Shown piece by piece: positions 8,741 through 16,597 of a stretch of DNA of 64,000 nucleotides. This stretch comes from JBBREP01 sp038202885 (GTDB lineage: Bacteria; Actinomycetota; Acidimicrobiia; IMCC26256; PALSA-610): the NCBI GenBank assembly GCA_038202885.1, contig JBBREP010000003.1, positions 1 through 64,000 of the forward strand. Reading direction: 5' to 3'. The notes beneath the pieces were generated by a model. It saw only the letters and a program-made list of their open reading frames with translations, was not told where the DNA came from and made no database searches. The first letter of the stretch is position 1; each line of letters begins with the position of its first letter. The translations under genes were made by a program, and so were the position numbers.

Positions 8741-9993
8741 CAGTCGACTCCCAACGCTTGGCACACCTGCAACGCGCTCTGCACGCCGGCTTCGTGGAAC
8801 CCGTTGCCCCAATATGCACCCGCGTACCAACTGCGCCGCGCGCCGTTGATCTCCGCCCGGCGCGACTGGGCGTGCAGCGCACCAGAATCGAGCACTGGAT
8901 GTGCGTAGTTGATCGATTCGAGGATGAGGTTCGGATCGATCTCGTCCTGGCGATTCAGGGTGACGCAGATGGCATGCCTCGACTGCACACCTTGGAGCCG
9001 ATTCAGTAGATACGTCACGCCCGCGGTCGCCCGCGGCGCCGCGCTGCGGTGATAGTTCCAGCTCGCCCACGCTCGGCGCGAGCGTGGCAACATGCGGGCG
9101 TCGGTGTGCACGGTCGCCACATTGGGTTGGTACCGGATCGCGCCGAGGGTGTCGTGTTCGGCTGGACTCGGGTCGGCGAGGAGCTCCAGCATTTGATCGC
9201 TGTGGCCTGCGAACACGACGTGGTCGAAGCTCGCAGATGCGCCCGCGCCGAGGTGGACCTCGACCGAATCGTCGTGGCGCACCACCTTGGCAACTGCCGC
9301 GTGCCGTTCGACGCGTCCACCGAGCCGGCTGGCGATGGCATCGACGTAGTTGTTCGCGCCGCCGTCAACAGTGCGCCACGGCGTGCGTGCGCGTGCAGTG
9401 AGCATGCCGTGGTTGTGTAGGAATGCGACCACCGATGCGGCGGGATAGCGGTGGAAATCGTTGGGATCGGCCGACCACAGCGAGGCGCCGAGGGGCACGA
9501 GGTAGAGGTCGACGAAAGCCCGCGACAGCCGACGTTCCGCCACGAAGTCACCGATCGTGTAGTCGGGTGTAGTCGGGTGCTCGACGAGACGCGCCGCGGC
9601 ACGGTTGAACCGGGCGACATCGACCAACATGCGGTACAACGGCGGGTGCGTGAAGTTCGCCCTTTGGGCGAAGATCGAGCGCAACGACGTGCCGCGCCAC
9701 TCCACACCGCTTGCCGCATCGCTGACGGAGAAGCTCATCTCGGTGGGCTTGGTGGCGACCGAGAGTTCGCTGAGCAATCGGGTGAAGCCGGGGTAGTTCG
9801 TCTCGTTGTAGACGATGAAACCCGTATCGATGTCGTGCAGGCCGTCGTCGAGGGCAACTCGCACGGTGTTCGTGTGCCCACCAAGCCGCGGCGCCGCCTC
9901 GAACAACGTCACATCGTGTACGTCGCGCAACACGTACGCGCACATGAGCCCGGAGATCCCGCCCCCGATGATGCCGATTCGTTGGCGCGCCAT
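8737..9993 (-). CDS. FAD-dependent amine-oxidase-like oxidoreductase
   Basis: A 418-aa flavoprotein of the NAD(P)/FAD-binding amine oxidase superfamily. It opens with the Rossmann motif RIGIIGGGISGLMCAYVL (residues 5-22), followed by LFEAAPRLGGHTNTV. A downstream GTGFIVYNETNYPGF-type segment (DTGFIVYNETNYPGF) and the C-terminal WYAGAYWGNGFHEAGVQSA match the clade that accompanies Cfa/DUF1365 genes. It probably oxidises or desaturates a lipid acyl chain rather than an amine. ATG 9993 shares its A with the stop of the upstream SDR (TGATG). Longer in-frame extensions upstream are overlap artefacts. Confidence 0.87.
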   Translation of the reverse strand: MARQRIGIIGGGISGLMCAYVLRDVHDVTLFEAAPRLGGHTNTVRVALDDGLHDIDTGFIVYNETNYPGFTRLLSELSVATKPTEMSFSVSDAASGVEWRGTSLRSIFAQRANFTHPPLYRMLVDVARFNRAAARLVEHPTTPDYTIGDFVAERRLSRAFVDLYLVPLGASLWSADPNDFHRYPAASVVAFLHNHGMLTARARTPWRTVDGGANNYVDAIASRLGGRVERHAAVAKVVRHDDSVEVHLGAGASASFDHVVFAGHSDQMLELLADPSPAEHDTLGAIRYQPNVATVHTDARMLPRSRRAWASWNYHRSAAPRATAGVTYLLNRLQGVQSRHAICVTLNRQDEIDPNLILESINYAHPVLDSGALHAQSRRAEINGARRSWYAGAYWGNGFHEAGVQSALQVCQALGVDW

Positions 9994-10991
9994 CACTGCG
10001 CTTCCGCCTCGTAGTTCCACCCGCTGTGTTGTTCGCACCACGCCCACAGGCGCGCCCGTTCCATCGCAGTATCGGCCTTGCGGGTTCGGGCCAGCCGGTG
10101 TGTGGCGCGTCGACGTCGATCGTGCCAGAACCCGCCGGTCGACGTGAGCGGGGCGCCGTCGTCGGCGGCCAACCACACGAGCGTGTCGGCGCCCTCGTCG
10201 GCACTGCGCAAGAGGGGACCGACCACACGACGGAATGTGGGCAGCGCCCGCTGCACACCTGGGGTATCGGCCCAGCCTGGGTGCATCGAGTGCACAATGA
10301 CTCCGTCGGACGCGAGGCGAGCACCCCACATCTCGGCAAGGGTCACCTGGGCGCGCTTGGCGCGGGCATACACGGTGGTGCCGTTGTAGAGCTCCGCACC
10401 GGCGTCGAGCGCGGCCACCGAAAGCGGTTCGCTATACATCCCACCCGATGCGACGAACAAGATCCGCGAGGGCCGAGACAACGCCGCGGCGCGCAGACCG
10501 GGCAGCAGGAGCCCGGTGAGCAGGAACGGCCCGATCACCTGGCTCGCCACGGTGCGCTCGAGGCCATCGGTTGTGATCTCGTAGTTCGCGTCAAGCGCGC
10601 CGGCGTTGTGCATGAGCACATCGATGGTGTGATGACGGTCGAGGATGGCAGTGGCTGCGCTGCGCACCTGCCCGAGATCGCTCATATCGGCGATGCTGGA
10701 GTACACCGTCGAGCGTCCGCCAAGGTCGCGGAGCTCCGCGACAACCTTGGCAGTCTTCGCTTCGTCGCGCGCGATGATTTCCACGTTGGCCCCACAACGC
10801 ACAAGCTGCGTCGCCGCCGCGAACCCGATCCCCGAGGTCGCGCCGGTGACCACCACGACCCGCCCCGACAGGTCGTAGCCGTCGAGCACGCTCCAGTGGT
10901 CGGTACGGCGGCGCACGATTTCGCCCACCCTTGTGAAGCTGGGCGCGATCGTGGCCTCGAGTAGTCGGTCGACGACATCGGCGGTCGTCAC
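9993..10991 (-). CDS. SDR family oxidoreductase (light-operon member)
   Basis: A 332-aa short-chain dehydrogenase with a ~40-residue N-terminal extension (family members resemble DHRS12-type dehydrogenases). It has TGATSGIG near residues 49-56, HNAG near 125 and the catalytic YARAKRA near 210. The C-terminal stretch FWHDRRRRATHRLARTRK is positively charged and could meet a membrane or lipid. The start overlaps the SRPBCC stop as ATGA (10988-10991). Its placement in an operon with Cfa-like, DUF1365 and amine-oxidase genes suggests the substrate is a modified lipid or its precursor; this is inference. Confidence 0.87.
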   Translation of the reverse strand: MTTADVVDRLLEATIAPSFTRVGEIVRRRTDHWSVLDGYDLSGRVVVVTGATSGIGFAAATQLVRCGANVEIIARDEAKTAKVVAELRDLGGRSTVYSSIADMSDLGQVRSAATAILDRHHTIDVLMHNAGALDANYEITTDGLERTVASQVIGPFLLTGLLLPGLRAAALSRPSRILFVASGGMYSEPLSVAALDAGAELYNGTTVYARAKRAQVTLAEMWGARLASDGVIVHSMHPGWADTPGVQRALPTFRRVVGPLLRSADEGADTLVWLAADDGAPLTSTGGFWHDRRRRATHRLARTRKADTAMERARLWAWCEQHSGWNYEAEAQ

Positions 10992-11434
10992 GGCGCGTCG
11001 ACTCTTGCCGACAATGCGACGCGTAAGCCGGCGATCGCACGGTCACCGATGCGGCGGAACATGATGGCCAAGAGTGGCTCGGCCAGGCGCGCCACGCCTT
11101 TGAGCTGCAACGTGGCGTCGTAGGTCACCGTCGATCCGAGGGCGGTGCGCGCGACGCGGATCTCGTCATGGGAACGCAGGAGTGCCGTATCGGCGGCCAA
11201 CACGAGCCGGTGTGGGGTATCGAGTTCGCACAGTCGGTAGCGCAACGTCGACTCGCGGCCCAGGTTGCGTACGACGACGTCGAATTCGGCGCCGAGTGTG
11301 GGCCCGTCGCCGAGTACCTGAGTCGAGCGGACGACGCCGGGATCCCAATCGGCGAAGTGGCGAGCATCGGCCATGTACGCGAACGCCGCATCGGCCGGCA
11401 GGGGAGTATCGATCGTTGTCAAGTAGTTCGCCAT
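10988..11434 (-). CDS. SRPBCC family (START-like) protein
   Basis: A 148-aa helix-grip protein: MANYLTTIDTPLPADAAFAYMADARHFADWDPGV is the canonical first strand, helix pair and WDPGV turn of the SRPBCC fold, which binds hydrophobic ligands. It has no catalytic signature. It is the first gene of the operon; the start at 11434 has GAGGA about 6 nt upstream. The leader (11435-11490) and the operator-like palindrome at 11492-11503 precede it, so it is likely under direct control of the divergent CarH-type regulator. Confidence 0.85.
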   Translation of the reverse strand: MANYLTTIDTPLPADAAFAYMADARHFADWDPGVVRSTQVLGDGPTLGAEFDVVVRNLGRESTLRYRLCELDTPHRLVLAADTALLRSHDEIRVARTALGSTVTYDATLQLKGVARLAEPLLAIMFRRIGDRAIAGLRVALSARVDAP

Positions 11435-11491
11435 CGGGGTCCTCGGTGTGTTGTCTCGATTCGCTCAGGCTGCGTTCCGAGTGATCGCTAG

Positions 11492-11503
11492 TTTAGCACT
11501 AAA
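11492..11503. promoter_or_regulatory. Operator-like palindrome O1 (TTTAG-N2-CTAAA)
   Basis: TTTAGCACTAAA forms two 5-bp arms around two bases, in an AT-rich island of the GC-rich divergent intergenic region (11435-11570). On the minus strand the segment TAAACT within it could serve as a -10 element for the operon. A second copy at 11551 has almost the same sequence. This is a candidate binding site for the adjacent B12-dependent repressor. Confidence 0.6.
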
Positions 11504-11550
11504 AAGACATAACTCCCCATCGCGGCCTTGGGTCGGCGCCGCAGACCACA

Positions 11551-11562
11551 TTTGGTACTAAA
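11551..11562. promoter_or_regulatory. Operator-like palindrome O2 (TTTGG-N2-CTAAA)
   Basis: TTTGGTACTAAA differs from O1 in only two positions and ends 8 bp before the ATG of the regulator gene. It overlaps the best -10-like sequence (TACTAA) for that gene, which would make the transcript nearly leaderless and suggests autorepression. Centre-to-centre distance to O1 is 59 bp. Confidence 0.55.
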
Positions 11563-11570
11563 TTGGCGCC

Positions 11571-12437
11571 ATGCGCCGCCGCTCGCCCGACGACACCATC
11601 ACGGACACCATCACCTTGCGCGAGGCGGCCGAAGAGTTGGGCGTCCACTACATGACCGCCTATCGCTACGTGCGCCTCGGTCGCCTGGAAGCGCAGCAAG
11701 TCGGTGGGCACTGGTTTGTTCGGCGCGGCGACCTCGCTCGGATCGGTGAGGCCGCCGAACCCGGGGGTCGTCGAGGCGGACCGTCGTGGGCGCGATACCG
11801 AGAACGGCTGCTCCCACGACTGTTGGACGGCGACGAGGCTGGGGCGTGGGCGACAATCGAATCGGCCATCGCGGCCGGCGCAGCCCCCGAACGCGTCTAC
11901 CTCGATGTGCTCGCGCCGTGCCTGCACGAGATCGGATCGCTGTGGCACCGAGGCACCATCGATGTCGCGGACGAACACCGTGCTGCGGCCGTTGCGACCC
12001 GGATCGTCGGCCGGATGGGCCCACGTTTCGCCCATCGAGGCCGTCGCCGCGCTGGCGTCGTGATCGGCGGTGCCCCGGGCGATCCACACGCCTTGCCAGT
12101 TGCCATCCTCGCCGACGTGTTGCGCGGCGCGCGTTTTCGTGTGGTGGACCTCGGCGCGAATACACCGCCGAGCGCCTTCGTGAAGGCGTGCTCGGCGACC
12201 GACGACATCCGGGCCGTCGGCGTGAGCGTCAGCACGAATGGCGCGCGCGACGGCGCGGCCAGCGCCATCGCAGCGGTACACACCGCCAAGCCCGGTCTCA
12301 TGATCATGGCCGGTGGCCCGGCCTTGCGCAGCCGACGCGCCGCACTCGCACTCGGTGCGCACGACTGGGCGAGCGATGCGCGCGGCGCCGCGATGCTGCT
12401 CGACGACATCGCACCACCGCGGCGCGGGCCGCGGTGA
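11571..12437 (+). CDS. carH: CarH/LitR-like B12-dependent light-sensor transcription regulator
   Basis: A 288-aa regulator. Residues 14-58 form an excisionase/BldC-type helix-turn-helix (LREAAEELGVHYMTAYRYVR then GGHWFVRRGDL) instead of the usual MerR head. Residues 75-155 form the helical cobalamin cap with the photoreceptor signature W-x9-EH: Trp125, Glu135, His136. His126 directly follows Trp125, as the light-induced second Co ligand does in Thermus CarH. The Rossmann B12 domain has DPH (His173, probable lower ligand), the S-V-S strand and IMAGG. In CarH, AdoCbl makes a DNA-bound tetramer in the dark and light breaks it. It is divergent from the operon 5776-11434, which it probably represses. 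Confidence 0.85.
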   Translation: MRRRSPDDTITDTITLREAAEELGVHYMTAYRYVRLGRLEAQQVGGHWFVRRGDLARIGEAAEPGGRRGGPSWARYRERLLPRLLDGDEAGAWATIESAIAAGAAPERVYLDVLAPCLHEIGSLWHRGTIDVADEHRAAAVATRIVGRMGPRFAHRGRRRAGVVIGGAPGDPHALPVAILADVLRGARFRVVDLGANTPPSAFVKACSATDDIRAVGVSVSTNGARDGAASAIAAVHTAKPGLMIMAGGPALRSRRAALALGAHDWASDARGAAMLLDDIAPPRRGPR

Positions 12438-12449
12438 CGCGGTGACGGG

Positions 12450-12908
12450 TTACTGCGCCTCGAGCGTTGTCTTCAGTCGCTGCAGCGTCTTCTGCATGCC
12501 CTTGATCATTGCTGCCGGCCGGCGCAGCAACGTTTCGTAGATGAGTTTCTGCATTCCGGTCTGCGACTCGAAGCTGTACGACTCGGTCACCTCGGTGCCG
12601 CCGTCGGCCGGGTGCAGTTGGTAGCGCCAGGTGGTCATGCCCTCGGCAACGAACTCGAACAACTCGCCGGGCACGCACGCCGTCACTTGCGATGTCGTCG
12701 TCCATTTCTTCACGGTGAGGCCGGCAACAACCGCCGCGTTATCGCCTTCGAACTTGGCGCCGACGGCCGGTCCGGTTGCCCCGTCGACCCAACGACCCCC
12801 GACGCATTCCGGGCTCCACTCGCCCGTGCGCGTCACATCCGAGATGGCGGCGAACACCACGTCGGGAGGCCGATTCACTACGACACTTGCTGAGCCCTGC
12901 AACATCAT
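12450..12908 (-). CDS. SRPBCC family protein
   Basis: A 152-aa START-like protein: VVVNRPPDVVFAAISDVTRTGEWSPE is the diagnostic N-terminal strand-helix region, then KFEGDNAAVV, and a long C-terminal helix with KGMQKTLQRLKTTLE. A small-molecule or lipid-binding role is inferred. It is convergent with the CarH-like gene (12 bp between stops) and lies downstream of an acyl-CoA dehydrogenase on the same strand (53-bp gap), so co-transcription is possible. No specific ligand can be named. Confidence 0.82.
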   Translation of the reverse strand: MMLQGSASVVVNRPPDVVFAAISDVTRTGEWSPECVGGRWVDGATGPAVGAKFEGDNAAVVAGLTVKKWTTTSQVTACVPGELFEFVAEGMTTWRYQLHPADGGTEVTESYSFESQTGMQKLIYETLLRRPAAMIKGMQKTLQRLKTTLEAQ

Positions 12909-12961
12909 GGGATCCTCCGACTGGCGGCGGCGCGAGGCCGATGCCGCACCCTACCGACGAT

Positions 12962-14083
12962 TCACGCCGGTGGTGTCGGTCGCGGTTTCGGTTCCTTGGC
13001 CAGACCGAGGATGCGCTCGCCGATGATGTTGCGCTGGATCTGGCTCGTCCCGCCGGCGATCCGGCCGGCGGGCGCGGTCAACATGCCGTCGGCGGCCGGC
13101 CCGAGGAGCATCGCGCCGGCGCCCGCGCTCGCGCAGCGAAAGGCGGCGGTGTCGAACATCAACTCGGTGGTGCCGAGCTTTGCAATCGACGCGAGGACGG
13201 ACGCGACGGGACCTTGGCGACGACCCATTGCGAACAAGACGTTGCCACGGATCCACAGATCGGTGAGTTCCTGGCGGGCCAATGGGTCGAGGTCGCCGCC
13301 GAACCCCAGCATCGCGTCGAGTCGTCGCTGGAGCGAGATGCCCGACCCGCCGATGTGCCCGCGCTCGTTGGTGAGCGCGCCCATCGCGACATTCCAACCC
13401 GCGTTTTCCGGACCGAGCAGCGCGCCGGCGGGGAGTGCAACATCGGTGAGGAACACCTCGTCGAACTCGCTCGCTCCGTTCATCTGTCGTAGGGGTCGAA
13501 CATCGATGCCGGGCGTGTGCATGTCGATCACGAAGAACGAGATGCCCTTGTGGGAGGCGACATCTTGGTCGGTGCGGGCGAGCAGGATCCCGCGATCGGC
13601 GGCGCGGCCGTTCGAACACCACACCTTCTGGCCGTTCACGGTCCAGCCGTCGCGGTCACGGTCGGCGCGCGTGGTGAGCGACGCCAGGTCGGATCCGGCT
13701 CCCGGCTCGGAGAACAACTGGCACCAGACGTGTTCGCCCGTGAGGATCGGTCGCAGGTGCTCGGCGCGCTGCGCGTCGGTGCCGAACGAAAGCAGCGCGC
13801 CTGCGGTCAGCACGCAGCCGACCATGTTGAGACACGCGGGGACCTCCGCAAGCGCGCATGCTCGCACCCAGGCTGCGGTGTGATCAGGTGTTAAGCCCTG
13901 GCCTCCGTACTCGGTCGGCCAATGCAGGCCCGCGAAACCAGCGTCGAAGAGTAGGGCCTGCCACGAGCGCCCTTCGTCGACCAACTCCGACGGCAGGATC
14001 GGGCCGTAATCGTGGGGCGCGTCGGTGCCGTGCGCGGACAGCCAGGCCGTTGCGTTATCGGAGAAATCGTCGACGCTGATCAC
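12962..14083 (-). CDS. Acyl-CoA dehydrogenase family protein
   Basis: A 373-aa FAD-dependent acyl-CoA dehydrogenase; the family oxidises acyl-CoA thioesters at the alpha-beta bond. The three-domain layout is visible: helical N-domain with FAGLHWPTEYGGQGLTP, the beta domain with WCQLFSEPGAGSDLASL (FAD/substrate-binding signature), TVNGQKVWCSNGRAAD, and the C-terminal domain ending IAGGTSQIQRNIIGERILGL. It is typical of the FadE-type enzymes abundant in lipid- and steroid-degrading actinobacteria. It is 12 bp downstream of a methyltransferase gene on the same strand. Chain-length preference is not deducible. Confidence 0.9.
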   Translation of the reverse strand: MISVDDFSDNATAWLSAHGTDAPHDYGPILPSELVDEGRSWQALLFDAGFAGLHWPTEYGGQGLTPDHTAAWVRACALAEVPACLNMVGCVLTAGALLSFGTDAQRAEHLRPILTGEHVWCQLFSEPGAGSDLASLTTRADRDRDGWTVNGQKVWCSNGRAADRGILLARTDQDVASHKGISFFVIDMHTPGIDVRPLRQMNGASEFDEVFLTDVALPAGALLGPENAGWNVAMGALTNERGHIGGSGISLQRRLDAMLGFGGDLDPLARQELTDLWIRGNVLFAMGRRQGPVASVLASIAKLGTTELMFDTAAFRCASAGAGAMLLGPAADGMLTAPAGRIAGGTSQIQRNIIGERILGLAKEPKPRPTPPA

Positions 14084-14095
14084 TCGCGAACCGCG

Positions 14096-14941
14096 TCAGG
14101 CGATCGCGGTGACGATGAGCGCGGCCGCACTGAGTTGCACCACGCCATCGGCGAGCCGCTCGCGCAATGCCGCGCGCACGGCCTCATCGATGCGTTCGGC
14201 CGTGTCGGCGTCGACTGTTCGCAACGCCTCGCGGACCGGCCCAACGCGCCGACTCAACGCAATGAGCGACTCGAGTTCGGACTCGGGCAAAACGACGGGG
14301 TGGGAATACGGGGTGGCTTCGACGTGCGTGAACCCAGCGCCGGTGAGCAGTCCCTCGACGACGCCAACTTCCGACAGCGAAAAGGGCCCTGGTGCACCTG
14401 GCCCGGGCATCGGCGGGAGCGCTCCGGTGACCGACACGACGGCCGCCCCTGGAACGAACATCCACTCGTTCGCGAAGATCTGATCCCAGCACGCGAACGC
14501 GAGACGACCAGCTGGGCGCATCCCGCTGCGGATGTTGACGAACGCCTGGGTGGGATCAGAAAAAAACATCACACCGAATCGTGAGAACACGGCGTCGAAC
14601 GGCGGCGATCCGAGTGAGTCGGTCTGCGCGTCGGCGACCGCGAACGTCGCGTTCTCGACGCCGGCCGTGGCCGCGTGTTCGGCTGCCGCGGCGATCATCG
14701 ATGGCGCGATGTCGACGCCGACCGCCGAACCGTCGCTGCCGGTGCGTCGGGCCAACTCGACGGTCGTGGATCCAGAGCCGCAACCCACGTCGAGGACCCG
14801 CTCGCCCGGGTGCAGCCCGAGCCGTTCCATTGCCGCAACGCCGAATGGCGTCGAGACCATCTCAGTGTGGCGCTCCGCAGCGAGCCAGTCAGGGGCTAGC
14901 GCTTCCCAGAATCCAGACTGTTCGTCGTTCGCTGTGGCCAT
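14096..14941 (-). CDS. Class I SAM-dependent methyltransferase
   Basis: A 281-aa methyltransferase of the Methyltransf_11/25 fold. Motif I GERVLDVGCGSGSTTVELAR lies near residues 42-61, followed by VGVDIAPSMI (acidic motif II) and PFDAVFSRFGVMFFSDP (motif IV region). The second half is helical and unlike well-known members. Its substrate is unknown; ubiquinone/menaquinone-type or small-metabolite methylation are both possible. It lies 23 bp downstream of the AI-2E transporter gene and 12 bp upstream of the acyl-CoA dehydrogenase gene, all on one strand. Confidence 0.87.
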   Translation of the reverse strand: MATANDEQSGFWEALAPDWLAAERHTEMVSTPFGVAAMERLGLHPGERVLDVGCGSGSTTVELARRTGSDGSAVGVDIAPSMIAAAAEHAATAGVENATFAVADAQTDSLGSPPFDAVFSRFGVMFFSDPTQAFVNIRSGMRPAGRLAFACWDQIFANEWMFVPGAAVVSVTGALPPMPGPGAPGPFSLSEVGVVEGLLTGAGFTHVEATPYSHPVVLPESELESLIALSRRVGPVREALRTVDADTAERIDEAVRAALRERLADGVVQLSAAALIVTAIA

Positions 14942-14964
14942 ACGACAAATCTACGCGCGAATTT

Positions 14965-16113
14965 CTACCGATCTTCAGGGATGTCGAATCGTTCTCGAGT
15001 GCGCTCCTGATGAAACTCCCGGCCGATGACCTGGGCGATGCCCGCGAAGGGGATCGCGAGCAGGGCGCCGCCGAAGCCGAACAGCTCCACACCGACGAGC
15101 ACGCTGAGCAGGATGACCAGCGGGTTGACCCGCACCGTGCGGGCCATCACCTTCGGCTGCAGCACGCTGTTTTCGATCTGCTGATAGACGATGAAGAACG
15201 CGAGCGCGATGAAGCCTGCGAGCGAGGTGTGCAAGAACGCCGCGAACACGGCGACCGCCGCTCCAAGGGTGGCACCCACCAACGGGATGAGATCGGCAAA
15301 GGCCACCCACAACGCGAGCACGCCCGCATTCGGAACACCGACGGCAGCGAGACAGATGAACGCAGTGACGCCGGCAACGAGGCTGATGAGGAGGTTGCCG
15401 ACCATGTAGCCGCTCACGGCCTTGGAAGCATCGACGGCGACGCGATGTGCGGCGGCTCGCCTGCGGGCCGGCATGAGGTTGAGTGTTGCGGCCCCGAGGG
15501 CACTGGACTGCAATAACAAGAAATACGTGATCACGAAGACCGTCGCCGAACTGAGAAACCCGACCACCGTTGCCCGCAACACGTCGAACGACGACTTGTC
15601 GACATCGTCGGCCCATTTCTGCAAACCGTCTTGATGGTCGAGCACGAACTGACGGAGGTGCAGCCGTGTGACGATGTGGCCGACTGCGCCCCTGCCCTGC
15701 GAGGCGTTGCGCACAGTGCCTGGGAGGTCAGAGGCGACGTCGATCAGCTGGCTGTGGATCGGGAACACGAACAGGCCGACCGTCCCCAACGCCACCAACA
15801 GGGTTCCGAACATCACGACACCGACCGCGATACCTCGATGTCCTCGCGTCCAGCCCTCGACGTGACGCACTGCCGGCGCGAGTACGGCGGCAAAGAACCC
15901 AGCGATGATGACGAGCGCGATCGTGCGGAATGCCTCGATGACGAACAGGGTGGCAAGTAAGAACCCGCTGGCAACGAGCGCCGACGCGACGATGACCCGC
16001 CAGGGAACCTGGGCCCACGGGATGCTTGACGACCCGCGCGCACCGTCAAGCGCAGACCGCTCGCCATCCGCAGGAGTGTCGCCGCCGATGGTCGGGGGCA
16101 TGCCGGACGTCAC
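14965..16113 (-). CDS. AI-2E family transporter (UPF0118)
   Basis: A 382-aa polytopic membrane protein with about eight predicted helices, including VIVASALVASGFLLATLFVI near residue 40, a paired helix at IALVIIAGFFAAVLAP and C-terminal LVILLSVLVGVELFGFGGALLAIP. The C-terminal motif with GFGGALLAIPFAG is diagnostic of the PerM/AI-2E exporter family. Real substrates in this family are mostly unproven (autoinducer-2, Na+ or small solutes). The start overlaps the stop of a small membrane protein as ATGA (16110-16113), so the two are probably co-translated. Confidence 0.88.
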   Translation of the reverse strand: MTSGMPPTIGGDTPADGERSALDGARGSSSIPWAQVPWRVIVASALVASGFLLATLFVIEAFRTIALVIIAGFFAAVLAPAVRHVEGWTRGHRGIAVGVVMFGTLLVALGTVGLFVFPIHSQLIDVASDLPGTVRNASQGRGAVGHIVTRLHLRQFVLDHQDGLQKWADDVDKSSFDVLRATVVGFLSSATVFVITYFLLLQSSALGAATLNLMPARRRAAAHRVAVDASKAVSGYMVGNLLISLVAGVTAFICLAAVGVPNAGVLALWVAFADLIPLVGATLGAAVAVFAAFLHTSLAGFIALAFFIVYQQIENSVLQPKVMARTVRVNPLVILLSVLVGVELFGFGGALLAIPFAGIAQVIGREFHQERTRERFDIPEDR

Positions 16114-16388
16114 GGCCGCTTCCGAAACAGCGTGTGATAACCCGCAACCAGCTTGCGGGCCCGGACGTTGCGCTGCAACTCTCGTTGGCGCTCGCGTTCG
16201 ATCCGTCGCGCGACCGCCGACGACAGTACCGACGCAAACGCGAGGAAGAACACTGCGCCGCCGCCCCTTTCGAGCGCGACCGCGAATTGCGACGTCGCGA
16301 TCTTCCAGATTGCGTCGCCGATCAGGAACAGCCCGAGGAACACGAAGAGCAAGGCAACCAGGCGGATCCGACTGTAGAGCTCACTCAT
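16110..16388 (-). CDS. Small two-helix membrane protein
   Basis: A 92-aa protein with two likely transmembrane helices (LVALLFVFLGLFLIGDAIW and AVFFLAFASVLSSAVA) and a basic Arg-rich C-terminal tail (RRIERERQRELQRN). I do not recognise the family. It overlaps the AI-2E transporter by four bases, so a partner or assembly role is plausible. The start codon lies in the last copy of a five-fold 13-bp tandem repeat; each repeat copy contains an ATG in this orientation, so the true start could be altered by repeat number. Confidence 0.65.
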   Translation of the reverse strand: MSELYSRIRLVALLFVFLGLFLIGDAIWKIATSQFAVALERGGGAVFFLAFASVLSSAVARRIERERQRELQRNVRARKLVAGYHTLFRKRP

Positions 16389-16446
16389 GGGGTCTGCTCA
16401 TGGGGTCTGCTCATGGGACCTGCTCATGGGACCTGCTCATGGGACG
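16384..16446. repeat. 13-bp tandem repeat, about five copies, over a gene start
   Basis: Copies begin at 16384, 16397, 16410, 16423 and 16436 (two of CTCATGGGGTCTG, two of CTCATGGGACCTG, one partial). Thirteen is not a multiple of three, so copy-number change would shift frame relation upstream of the small membrane-protein gene. The block ends near a 5-bp GATCC repeat (about 16487-16501). Confidence 0.9.
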
Positions 16447-16597
16447 CAAGGGCCCGTATCTCGTCTCCTGGTGCGGTCCGGTCTGATCCGATCCGATCCG
16501 ATACGAGACGATACCGGCGACAGCGAAGATAATTTGGGTTTCGCGCGTGGGCCGCTCCGAGCGAACGTTGTGGCGGCGGGTCCGTAACCTCCAGCCG

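Noticed and set aside
11499..12362. A 287-aa minus-strand frame opposite the CarH-like gene
   Set aside because: It would cover both the regulator and the operator region; no domain and no ribosome-binding site.
16480..16505. GATCC short repeat as a possible phase-variation site for photolyase
   Set aside because: Only three 5-bp units about 100 bp upstream of the chosen start, outside the coding region; no evidence of an effect.
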